7,652 bases of DNA from Desulfobacterales bacterium (GTDB lineage: Bacteria; Desulfobacterota; Desulfobacteria; Desulfobacterales; ETH-SRB1). Where the stretch lies: positions 1-7,652 of the forward strand of contig JASEIZ010000098.1 of the NCBI GenBank assembly GCA_030017395.1, in the 5' to 3' direction. Both the position numbers and the translations under genes were made by a program. Position 1 is the stretch's first letter. Each line of letters begins with the position of its first letter. Of this stretch, positions 1 through 6,014 are shown piece by piece. Below the pieces are notes generated by a model. That model was given only the letters and a program-made list of their open reading frames with translations, had not been told where the DNA came from and did not search any database.

Positions 1-393
1 AAAAACAATCTATTGCTCGGAAAAATTAAATTTTATCCCCATGAAGATAAACCAAAAAATGTTATTATCAGCCAGGAACCGTTATGCGGACACCAGGTTG
101 TCGAGGGTACATTTGTAAATATTATCGTAAACAGAAAACACGACCGGATAAAAGAGCAATATTCAGATGCTGCGGAAGGTGCAAGCATTTTCAGATACAG
201 GTTAAGTGACGGATTTCTAAAAAGACATATTCTTGTACACTTAAACAGTCCTGTGCTTTCAATTGATCTTTTTGATAACTTTGCAAAACCTTGTGAAGAA
301 ATCTTGCTAATAGTTCCAAAAAATCATGATTCAACCATTTTTCTATATGAAAACGACAAGCTGGTTAAAACTCAGGTTTTTGAACAACAATAG
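1..393 (+). CDS. PASTA-domain protein, C-terminal part (5' end outside window)
   Basis: The frame is open from the first base (AAA AAC AAT CTA TTG...), so the gene starts upstream and 130 residues are visible. The TTG at 13 is an internal leucine codon with no ribosome-binding site, not a start. Residues about 5-48 read as one PASTA repeat: a short beta strand (GKIKF), then VIISQEPLCGHQV and a closing strand with VNIIVNRK. PASTA repeats bind unlinked peptidoglycan or beta-lactam-like ligands in Ser/Thr kinases and PBPs, but they also occur in small envelope proteins. The last ~80 residues have no motif I recognise. They look like an alpha/beta tail with several hydrophobic strands. The stop is 23 bp before the rpe start, so the two are probably co-transcribed. 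I recall a small PASTA protein next to rpe in other deltaproteobacteria, which supports the call but was not checked. The exact function is unknown. Confidence 0.7.
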   Translation, partial: KNNLLLGKIKFYPHEDKPKNVIISQEPLCGHQVVEGTFVNIIVNRKHDRIKEQYSDAAEGASIFRYRLSDGFLKRHILVHLNSPVLSIDLFDNFAKPCEEILLIVPKNHDSTIFLYENDKLVKTQVFEQQ

Positions 394-416
394 AACAAAC
401 TTCAGGAGACATGATA

Positions 417-1076
417 ATGAAAAAACTTGTTGCCCCTTCAATACTATCTGCCGATTTTTCTAAGCTCGGAGATGAAATACGATCTGTTGAAAATGCAGGG
501 GCGGATTGGATACATGTTGATGTTATGGACGGTCATTTTGTCCCAAATATAACAATGGGGCCATTAATCGTTAAAGCTGCGAGCGGTATTACATCACTGC
601 CTATCGACGTGCACCTGATGATAGAAGCGCCCGACCGTTATATTCAGGATTTTGCAAAAGCCGGAGCAGACTTGATTTCTGTCCACATTGAAGCATGTGT
701 TCATGCAAACAGAACTATCCAGATGATAAAAGAATCCGGCTGCCGTGCCGGAATAGCGCTAAACCCCTCGACAGCAATTTCGTCGATAGACTGGATTCTG
801 GAATATGTCGATCTTGTAGTAATAATGAGTGTTAATCCGGGTTTCGGAGGGCAGACATTTATAACAAACACTCTCGATAAGATCAGAATCCTGCGCAGCA
901 TGATTGAAAGTCGGAACCTGTCCACCCTGATCCAAATAGATGGCGGGGTATGCGAAGAAAACATTGGAGACATTTCAATTGCCGGTTCAGACGTCTTTGT
1001 GGCAGGATCAGCGATTTTTGGAAGCTCTGATTATAAAAAAACAATAGCAAATTTTAAGAAAACAATCGGGCGATAA
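417..1076 (+). CDS. rpe: ribulose-phosphate 3-epimerase
   Basis: Interconverts D-ribulose 5-phosphate and D-xylulose 5-phosphate in the cytosolic pentose phosphate pathway. The protein is 219 aa, a normal full length for this TIM-barrel family. Every signature is present: APSILSAD at the N-terminus with S8, VDVMDGHFVPN with metal ligands H33 and D35, DVHLM with metal ligand H66, ALNPST, the phosphate loop SVNPGFGGQ (138-146), IDGGV with catalytic D175, and the second phosphate-binding segment VAGSAIFG near the C-terminus. An upstream ATG lies in frame at 411, but AGGAG at 404-408 is only 2 nt from it and 8 nt from the ATG at 417, so 417 is chosen. The gene follows the PASTA gene closely. It is followed by a 131-bp repeat-filled spacer before aroQ. 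Nothing is degraded in the sequence. Confidence 0.97.
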   Translation: MKKLVAPSILSADFSKLGDEIRSVENAGADWIHVDVMDGHFVPNITMGPLIVKAASGITSLPIDVHLMIEAPDRYIQDFAKAGADLISVHIEACVHANRTIQMIKESGCRAGIALNPSTAISSIDWILEYVDLVVIMSVNPGFGGQTFITNTLDKIRILRSMIESRNLSTLIQIDGGVCEENIGDISIAGSDVFVAGSAIFGSSDYKKTIANFKKTIGR

Positions 1077-1077
1077 T

Positions 1078-1120
1078 CACGAAAACACGAAACAGAAAGC
1101 AAAAAAACTGCAAAAAAACT
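1078..1120. repeat. short direct repeats in rpe-aroQ spacer
   Basis: Two simple repeats sit directly behind rpe. CACGAAA occurs at 1078-1084 and 1086-1092, one base apart. GCAAAAAAACT occurs twice in perfect tandem, at 1099-1109 and 1110-1120. Both are A-rich and do not code for a plausible peptide. Together with the inverted repeat that begins at 1120 they fill the spacer and look like remnants of dispersed intergenic repeats. Confidence 0.6.
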
Positions 1121-1194
1121 TACCACAGAGATCATAGAACATACTGATGTTTTCTAAAAAAATTTCTCTGTGATCTCTGTGTGCTGCGTGGTAA
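1120..1194. repeat. imperfect inverted repeat (REP-like hairpin) upstream of aroQ
   Basis: The left arm TTACCAC (1120-1126) pairs with GTGGTAA (1188-1194). Overlapping it, CACAGAGATCA (1124-1134) pairs with TGATCTCTGTG (1171-1181), with further partial pairing of TAGAA (1135-1139) with TTCTCTG (1164-1170). The AT-rich centre forms the loop. There is no U-tract after the right arm, so it does not look like a terminator. The right arm ends at 1194 and the aroQ Shine-Dalgarno AGGAG starts at 1195, so in mRNA the hairpin would sit against the ribosome-binding site. The CCACAGAGATCACAGAG style of element is familiar to me as a dispersed intergenic repeat in many bacterial genomes. Confidence 0.7.
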
Positions 1195-1207
1195 AGGAGA
1201 AGAAACA

Positions 1208-1654
1208 ATGAAGCCATCTAAAAAACGCCGGAAGATCATGGTAATTCACGGTCCAAACTTAAATATGCTGGGGAAAAGAGAGCCTGATATTTATGGAAAG
1301 GAGACTCTTGAAGAAATCAACTCAATGCTGAAAAACCTCGGGGAAAAACTGGAAATCGATGTAGAAACATTTCAATCAAATTATGAGGGTGCAATTGTTG
1401 AAAAAATCCACGAAATTTCAGAAAAATACAAGGGGCTGATCATTAATCCCGCTGCATATACACATACAAGCATTGCAATACGCGATGCACTTCTTTTGCT
1501 CGATATACCTGTAATTGAAGTACATCTATCGAATATTTACAAGAGAGAGCCTTTTCGTCACAAGTCCATAACAGCCGATGTGGCAACCGCTCAAATTTCA
1601 GGTCTTGGAGTTCAGGGATATATAATGGCTTTGGAGGCTATTACTAAAATGTAA
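1208..1654 (+). CDS. aroQ: 3-dehydroquinate dehydratase, type II
   Basis: Catalyses the trans-dehydration of 3-dehydroquinate to 3-dehydroshikimate in the shikimate pathway; type II enzymes are small dodecameric flavodoxin-fold proteins. The product is 148 aa, typical for the family. Diagnostic segments are IHGPNLNMLG (13-22), the lid with R24 and the catalytic base Y29 in KREPDIYG, QSNYEG (56-61), INPAAYTHTS (79-88) with N80, and VIEVHLSN (102-109) with catalytic H106. R117 in KREPFRHKS is the substrate-binding arginine. The start is the ATG at 1208, 8 nt after AGGAG (1195-1199). The longer in-frame GTG at 1181 lies inside the repeat, upstream of that ribosome-binding site. The basic N-terminus KPSKKRRK is slightly longer than usual. 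The terminator follows at once. Confidence 0.96.
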   Translation: MKPSKKRRKIMVIHGPNLNMLGKREPDIYGKETLEEINSMLKNLGEKLEIDVETFQSNYEGAIVEKIHEISEKYKGLIINPAAYTHTSIAIRDALLLLDIPVIEVHLSNIYKREPFRHKSITADVATAQISGLGVQGYIMALEAITKM

Positions 1655-1688
1655 GGCCGTTGCAAATTCCAAATTCGCAACGGCCTTA
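1652..1688 (+). terminator. rho-independent terminator after aroQ
   Basis: A perfect 12-bp stem, TAAGGCCGTTGC (1652-1663) with GCAACGGCCTTA (1677-1688), has a 13-nt loop and is followed by a T-rich run (TTATTTATATTTAT). The first three stem bases are the aroQ stop codon. It lies between convergent genes, 36 bp beyond the tmcA stop. It may therefore stop both transcripts, although the minus-strand side has a weaker U-tract (CATTTTAG). Confidence 0.88.
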
Positions 1689-1723
1689 TTATTTATATTT
1701 ATCTTATACCCTGTTATTCTTTT

Positions 1724-2104
1724 TCACTTGGGATGGCACTCACCGCATGTAAGCGGGCCTTTATTTTCTTTTTCATGGCATCCTTTGCAATTGGTATGAA
1801 ATGCCTTCATTAAAGGCATCGTCTTGCCGCCAGACTCAACTTTATGACATTCAGCGCATTCAGTTTCAGCGGAATCATCCCATACATTCTCACCATTTTT
1901 ATATATATGATGACATGCCAAACAATCGATCCCAGCTTTGTCAGCATGAAGTGTGTGCGAAAAAACAGCCCCAGGCCTTTCACGGTCTATAAAGGAATCA
2001 TTTTTCAACAATTTTATCTCATCCTGAGCATATGCTGAACAAACAAACCAAAGCAAGGCTAAACCTGCTATCGCTGCATATAATACTATATTATTCTTTT
2101 TCAT
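1724..2104 (-). CDS. tmcA: tetraheme cytochrome c3, type II (TmcA-like)
   Basis: Periplasmic multiheme electron carrier. The 126-aa product has a signal peptide (MKKNN, hydrophobic core 6-24, likely cleavage after AYA at 26). It contains exactly four CXXCH heme sites: C61-H65, C83-H87, C106-H110 and C120-H124. Four further histidines, H50, H53, H66 and H103, stand where class III cytochrome c3 proteins carry their distal heme ligands (F-S-H-x-x-H, CHH, and H before the third heme). All four hemes are thus expected to be bis-histidine. It is the last gene of the leftward tmcC-tmcB-tmcA operon, 50 bp after tmcB. In characterised Desulfovibrio Tmc complexes this subunit accepts electrons from the type I cytochrome c3 fed by hydrogenases. 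GGGAGG (2121-2116) lies 11 nt upstream of the ATG. The tetraheme c3 call is very strong; the type II/TmcA assignment rests mainly on the neighbouring genes. Confidence 0.88.
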   Translation of the reverse strand: MKKNNIVLYAAIAGLALLWFVCSAYAQDEIKLLKNDSFIDRERPGAVFSHTLHADKAGIDCLACHHIYKNGENVWDDSAETECAECHKVESGGKTMPLMKAFHTNCKGCHEKENKGPLTCGECHPK

Positions 2105-2154
2105 TCTACTCTATGCCTCCCAGTCTATTATTGCTCAAGTTTTATACCAAACTA

Positions 2155-3477
2155 TTATTCGGACTCTTCTTCGTGTTTCATATCATCCGGAATAATCATC
2201 ATGTGTGGTATTATGGTTTTGAAATGAACAGCCTTTATGCCAAGATCATATTCCTTGTTTAGATCTCTTATCTGGTCAATACAGTTATGACACGGAACAA
2301 TTACTGTTTTGGCTCCGGTCTCCCGGATCTGCTCGGCCTTGACCCTGCCTGATTCCATCCTTCTCCTCTTGAATGGAGGCCCCATTGGAATGTAGCCACC
2401 ACCGCCGCCGCAACAATGATTGTAATCACCGTTATCACGCATATCACGAAAATCGGTACAGAGAGCTTTCACAAGCTCTCTCCCCTGCTTTGCGAGCCCG
2501 CCATTTCTGGAGATATTGCACGGATCCTGATATGTAACAGGTTCCGTAAGCATTTTTGCAGGGTCTATCTTTATTTTGCCATCCCGCACAATATATTCGT
2601 AAAAAAGTTGCACACTGTGAATAACCGGAACAGGAGGCTTGCCGCCAGGAAGTCCTAACCAATATGGCCCTTCGAACCGAAGGGCACGATAAGCGTGCCC
2701 TCACTCCGTAATCCCGATGTTTTCCGCCCCCAATCTTTCCGCTGCATCATAGACGAGCTTTACCTGGGCAGTCATGGTCTTTCCGTCACCTGCAAACATC
2801 GCAAGATTGGTATCATCCCAACCATTACTCGGCATTGTCCAATTCTCGCGAGCTGCATGAAAAATCATCGCTGCTTCAGCAATATCCTGAGGATAGAATT
2901 TAGGCTCCCGAGCGTTAACCGTATACATAATCCTGGCGCCCTGCTTATCAATAGGAATTTCGAGGCCTTTCAATTCTTCTTCTGTCTCCTCAGCCATCCA
3001 TTCACAGGTCTCAACAAAATCCTCACTTGACATCGCCATTTGATTGCCCGTGTCTTTATAGTTCTGTATAGCTGCTTTCAGACCATCTGGATGAAGATCC
3101 TGAGAGCAGCAAATACCTCTGCCTGCGGCTATCATAGTGGCAATATCTATTCCAAAGGGGCAGAACATGGAACAGCGGCGACATGCAGTGCAATCTCCGT
3201 ACACTACCTCGGCCATTTCCTTCAGTGTTGCCCTGTCTACTTCTCCTTTTTTATCATAGAGCTCCCCAAGGGTTTTCATCACTTTATGTGAGGGCATATA
3301 CTTTGGATCTTTGTCATGAGCCAAATAGAAAAAACAACTATCTGCGCACAACCCGCAGTGAGCGCAGATTTCCAGCCACATCTTAAAGCGACCACCTTTT
3401 AATAAATCCAGTCTCTCTTTTATAACTTTTGTATCTACGGTTTGATCTTCGGTTGTATCTACGGCAGCTTCAGCCAT
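2155..3477 (-). CDS. tmcB: TmcB/HdrD-like Fe-S oxidoreductase, predicted selenoprotein (Sec259)
   Basis: Cytoplasmic iron-sulfur subunit of a Tmc-type transmembrane redox complex. Reading from the ATG at 3477 (AGGAGG at 3490-3485, 7-nt spacing), the frame meets a TGA at 2703..2701 and continues without shift to TAA at 2157..2155. This gives 440 residues if the TGA is selenocysteine 259. Domains: two [4Fe-4S] ferredoxin sites, C38/41/44/48 (CAHCGLCADSC) and C96/99/102/106 (CTACRRCSMFCP); a degenerate first CCG half containing NWTMPSNGWDDTN and the motif TE-U-GHAYR; and an intact CCG domain C320-x34-C355-C356-x39-C396-x2-C399 with HCCGGGGG. HdrD/TmcB/DsrK relatives use CCG domains to bind non-cubane clusters. 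The part beyond the TGA has no ribosome-binding site of its own, and its first possible start (GTG 2613) would drop the conserved GHAYR...EGPYWLG segment. Alternatives are a recent nonsense mutation or a sequencing error. The SECIS-like hairpin and the exact Cys position argue against both. A DsrK-like name is possible, but the tetraheme c3 neighbour favours TmcB. Confidence 0.87.
2666..2700 (-). promoter_or_regulatory. putative bacterial SECIS element of tmcB
   Basis: Counting from the base after the UGA, nt 16-23 (GCCCUUCG) pair with nt 27-34 (CGAAGGGC). This gives a perfect 8-bp stem at 2667-2685, closed by a GUU loop (nt 24-26, plus-strand 2677-2675). A further G14-C35 pair would leave U15 as a single bulge. 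A loop with a G in its first two positions lying roughly 16-37 nt after the UGA is the published layout for bacterial SECIS elements read by SelB, and this hairpin satisfies it. A second perfect 7-bp hairpin, GGGCACG (nt 1-7) with CGUGCCC (nt 13-19), begins right after the UGA and competes for the CCC at nt 17-19. Confidence 0.75.
2701..2703 (-). other. in-frame TGA predicted to encode selenocysteine
   Basis: The plus-strand TCA reads as TGA on the coding strand and is codon 259 of the tmcB frame. The codons before it give AERLGAENIGITE and those after give GHAYRALRFEGPYWLG. I recall HdrD/TmcB relatives having TECGHAYR at this spot, so the stop replaces exactly one cysteine. The frame stays open for 181 codons afterwards with full conservation of the CCG domain. 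Confidence 0.88.
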
Positions 3478-3531
3478 TTTAAAACCTCCTAACTTATGGA
3501 ATACAAGCCACAATCTCCTATTGATTGAATG

Positions 3532-4182
3532 TTACCAGGTCACAGTGCCCCTTCTTTCACCGAATTCGCTACCAATATGTGCTCTGCTTAAAAAGAAAAG
3601 AATCATGTGACTCAATTTTGTAAACGGTATAGAGATAAGCATCAACTCACCACAAAGAATATGGATGATCGTAATTGTCTTGGCATCCATCCATTGATGA
3701 TATGCCATATAGCCGGTGATAAAAGGCGCACATGCTATTGCCAATAAAATATAATCTGTAGAAGTGGTTACTATTTTGACTTCTGGAAGCACAATTCGCC
3801 TGATAATCAGAACTATGGCGGCGGCAATAAGGAAAAGAGTCATCCAGTCGGCAATTCTGTCGGGCATGCTCCACAAACTGATTCCCCATGCTTCATCCCA
3901 CAGAATGTTGTGCCCCAATAAAAAAAGAGGCACTGCTAAAAGACAGATATGAAAGACAAAACCTGCTATGGTTAAAACAGGGTTTTCTCTCATCCCTCTA
4001 CTGCCAAAAGGAACTAACCACCTAAAGATAGAACGCATCGACCAATCAAGATTCAAATGATTATAAACAACCTTATCCTTTTTTTTACTTAAACTAATAA
4101 GGCCGACAGTTTTTATAATCATGCCGCCAATAAAAACTATAAAGGCTACCCACACAAGCGGCCCACTTACAAATTCATACAT
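3532..4182 (-). CDS. tmcC: TmcC-like membrane cytochrome b subunit (NarI/DsrM-type)
   Basis: Integral membrane quinol- or heme-type subunit that would link periplasmic TmcA to cytoplasmic TmcB. The 216-aa protein has five predicted membrane segments at about 7-30, 70-93, 109-130, 142-163 and 171-197. Histidines suited to b-heme ligation are H78 and H91 around the second segment, and H174 and H192 in the last. The 18-residue spacing of the latter pair equals that of the NarI heme ligands H187 and H205 of E. coli, which supports a NarI-like two-heme fold. AGGAGG (4192-4187) precedes the ATG by 4 nt. It is the first gene of the tmcC-tmcB-tmcA operon, with 54 bp to tmcB and a promoter and operator upstream. 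The sequence is divergent enough that DsrM- or HdrE-like names cannot be excluded from this gene alone. The Tmc name comes from its partners. Confidence 0.78.
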   Translation of the reverse strand: MYEFVSGPLVWVAFIVFIGGMIIKTVGLISLSKKKDKVVYNHLNLDWSMRSIFRWLVPFGSRGMRENPVLTIAGFVFHICLLAVPLFLLGHNILWDEAWGISLWSMPDRIADWMTLFLIAAAIVLIIRRIVLPEVKIVTTSTDYILLAIACAPFITGYMAYHQWMDAKTITIIHILCGELMLISIPFTKLSHMILFFLSRAHIGSEFGERRGTVTW

Positions 4183-4256
4183 AGCTCCTCCTCGATGTAT
4201 TTGGACAAAATTGAATATTTTTCAAAGGTCTCAAATTTCTGCCTGTTTTATAAAAT

Positions 4257-4281
4257 CTACCTATTAGGTAGGAATACCTAA
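4257..4281. promoter_or_regulatory. palindromic operator with three half-sites in the tmc promoter
   Basis: TTAGGTA (4264-4270) and TACCTAA (4275-4281) form a perfect 7-bp inverted repeat around GGAA. A second perfect inverted repeat, CTACCT (4257-4262) with AGGTAG (4266-4271), overlaps it. The AGGTA half-site therefore occurs three times in alternating orientation. The block overlaps or immediately follows the predicted -10 box, a position expected for repression. TTAGGT...ACCTAA halves resemble those of DtxR/IdeR-type metal repressors, but the total length is 18 rather than 19 bp, so the regulator is uncertain. Confidence 0.6.
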
Positions 4282-4308
4282 CTATCCAATAATAGAAGGC
4301 TTTGTCAA
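4279..4308 (-). promoter_or_regulatory. predicted sigma70 promoter for tmcCBA
   Basis: On the minus strand a perfect -35 box TTGACA (4308-4303) is followed after 18 nt by TAGTTA (4284-4279), or after 17 nt by ATAGTT. It lies in the 173-bp gap between nhaD and tmcC, about 100 nt upstream of the tmcC start. The -10 box overlaps the palindrome at 4264-4281. Confidence 0.55.
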
Positions 4309-4355
4309 GCAAATTTTTCATTAATCCAGCATTCTGGAAAATTCTACACTCGTTG

Positions 4356-5924
4356 TTAAAAGAAAATTAAAGTTACGATCACAAAGGTTGGAAGTAAAAA
4401 GACTATGGAGAATTTCAGTATGTAGCCAAAGAAACTCGGCATGGGTGTACCTGCCTCCTCTGCAATTGACCGGACCATAAAGTTAGGCGCATTCCCAATA
4501 TAACTAAATGAACCAAAGAAAACAGCACCCGCTGAAATCGCCTTCAAATAGATCGAGGTTTCCGTCATAAGAAGAGGAACAGCCTGAGGTTCCGGCATCC
4601 CGGGATAAAAAGCTCCGAGTGCGGTATTGAAAAATGTAAGATAAGTAGGCGCATTATCAAGAAAACCGGAAAGAGCGCCCGTGACCCAGAAATAATGAAA
4701 CGGTTCCTTTACTGCGGCAATCAAAAACGCTAATTCCCCTTTTAAGCCTGCCTTGAGTATAAGAAGGCACGGGACCATGGTAATAAATATCCCGATAAAA
4801 AGATATGCTACCTCGACGATCGGAAACCATGAAAAGTCATTGTCTTCATGTATTTTTTTCGAAGTGGTTATCAGTGAGAGGACACCCATTACGATCAGAA
4901 GACCATCTCGCACCCAGTCCTGTACTGCCCTGTGAATTCCAAATGTGTTTACCTGTCCCCAGTCCACTATTCCGCTCATGAGCACCGCCCCGACAACACC
5001 ACCTAAAAAGAGGAAATTGTGTATCCCCACTAATTTCAAGGGTTCTTTTTCCCCTTCTTCCACAGGAGCGGAAGACAGCCCTTCTTTTTTATAATAATAT
5101 GAATCAAGAATAAAATAGATTCCCAGGAGAATTCCGGCGGTTACAAGCATGTGCGGCAGAATCTTCATTGTCCAGAAAAAGGAAACCCCGTGGAGAAATC
5201 CTAAAAAGAGCGGCGGATCACCTAAGGGGGTCAATGAACCTCCTATGTTTGCAACCAGAAAAATGAAAAAGACCACCATGAATGTTCTGTTTTTCCGGTA
5301 ATTATTTGCCTTTAAGAAAGGACGGATCATCAGCATGGCAGCTCCTGTAGTACCCATCCACGAAGCAAGCACTGTGCCGATAAGTATCATAATAGTATTT
5401 ACAACCGGTGTCCCGCGTAATGTGCCCTTAAGCATGATGCCGCCGGAAACTGTAAAGAGCGCCCACAGAAGGATAATAAAGGGAACATAGTCGGCAAGGA
5501 TGATATGAGCAATCTCATATAAGGCAGTGCCTTTAAAAGCAATCAAAAAGGGAATGCCTAATGCTGCCGCCCAAAAAGCTGAAACCTTGCCAAAATGGTG
5601 ATGCCAGAACTTTGGGGCCAGAAGCGGGAAGAGCGCTATAGAAAGGAGCATGCATGCAAAAGGGATGCAGCTCCAGAGCGGAAGCACCTCTCCCAGATTA
5701 ATATGTCCACCGCCATGACCTTTGACTCCAGAACCATGCGATTCTGAACCGGCGCCAACATCTCCGTGTCCGGTTTCTGCAACAGCATGCGCTGTTTCTT
5801 GAGTAGAGCTATGTTTTGTGTCGTTCGTTGCTGCAACGCCATGGTCTGAAGCGGCAATAGCCGGAACCAAAAACACAAAAATACTAAGCAAAAAAATTAT
5901 CGCTATCCATTCCCCAAGTCTCAT
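4356..5924 (-). CDS. NhaD/CitMHS-family Na+/H+ antiporter with His-rich N-terminal region
   Basis: Multi-span ion transporter of the IT superfamily, annotated in relatives as sodium:proton antiporter. The 522-aa protein starts with a signal-like hydrophobic segment (7-24, PAIAA). An extra polar stretch follows (about 26-78) with seven histidines: H28, H38, H46, H53, H63, H70 and H74, including KGHGGGH. About ten or more membrane helices come after it. Family motifs are GGSLTPLGDPPLFLGF (228-243), SGFLDNAPTYLTFF (419-432) and SYIGNAPNFMV (474-484). The paired GDPP and NAP loops are the re-entrant substrate-binding hairpins of this superfamily. The start is supported by AGGAGG (5940-5935) 10 nt before the ATG. 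The gene is preceded by a terminator-like hairpin and followed by the tmc promoter, so it is probably its own transcription unit. The exact ion is not certain: citrate and other anion carriers share the fold, but the TPLGDPPLFLG/DNAPTY version is the one usually called NhaD-like. Confidence 0.85.
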   Translation of the reverse strand: MRLGEWIAIIFLLSIFVFLVPAIAASDHGVAATNDTKHSSTQETAHAVAETGHGDVGAGSESHGSGVKGHGGGHINLGEVLPLWSCIPFACMLLSIALFPLLAPKFWHHHFGKVSAFWAAALGIPFLIAFKGTALYEIAHIILADYVPFIILLWALFTVSGGIMLKGTLRGTPVVNTIMILIGTVLASWMGTTGAAMLMIRPFLKANNYRKNRTFMVVFFIFLVANIGGSLTPLGDPPLFLGFLHGVSFFWTMKILPHMLVTAGILLGIYFILDSYYYKKEGLSSAPVEEGEKEPLKLVGIHNFLFLGGVVGAVLMSGIVDWGQVNTFGIHRAVQDWVRDGLLIVMGVLSLITTSKKIHEDNDFSWFPIVEVAYLFIGIFITMVPCLLILKAGLKGELAFLIAAVKEPFHYFWVTGALSGFLDNAPTYLTFFNTALGAFYPGMPEPQAVPLLMTETSIYLKAISAGAVFFGSFSYIGNAPNFMVRSIAEEAGTPMPSFFGYILKFSIVFLLPTFVIVTLIFF

Positions 5925-6014
5925 CTACCAATTACCTCCTCAAAACGTAAGACCGTTGCAAAAACGCTCCGTTCGTCAAACCCCGTTAATTTTCAAGCCT
6001 CAAAAACATTAAGA

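Noticed and set aside
411..416. ATG at 411 as the rpe start
   Set aside because: Only 2 nt from the Shine-Dalgarno AGGAG; the ATG at 417 has 8-nt spacing and gives the usual N-terminus.
701..973. Minus-strand 90-aa frame inside rpe
   Set aside because: Shadow of a strongly conserved gene, with no family features or ribosome-binding site.
1181..1207. GTG at 1181 as the aroQ start
   Set aside because: It lies within the inverted repeat and upstream of the ribosome-binding site that serves ATG 1208.
2155..2613. A separate 152-aa gene starting at GTG 2613
   Set aside because: No ribosome-binding site precedes it, it shares the frame of the upstream part, and conserved sequence (GHAYR...EGPYWLG) lies between the TGA and this GTG. 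It is the C-terminal part of the selenoprotein.
2682..2700. The first hairpin after the UGA as the SECIS element itself
   Set aside because: Its loop starts only 8 nt after the UGA and would be inside the ribosome; the second hairpin has the correct distance and a G-first loop.
2444..2704. Minus-strand 86-aa frame overlapping the TGA region, as a possible frameshifted continuation
   Set aside because: Its translation has no Fe-S or CCG features, whereas the TGA-spanning frame gives perfect family motifs; no frameshift is needed.
4325..4338. TCCAG/CTGGA hairpin as the nhaD terminator
   Set aside because: Only a 5-bp stem without a good U-tract; too weak to call, though it is in a suitable place.
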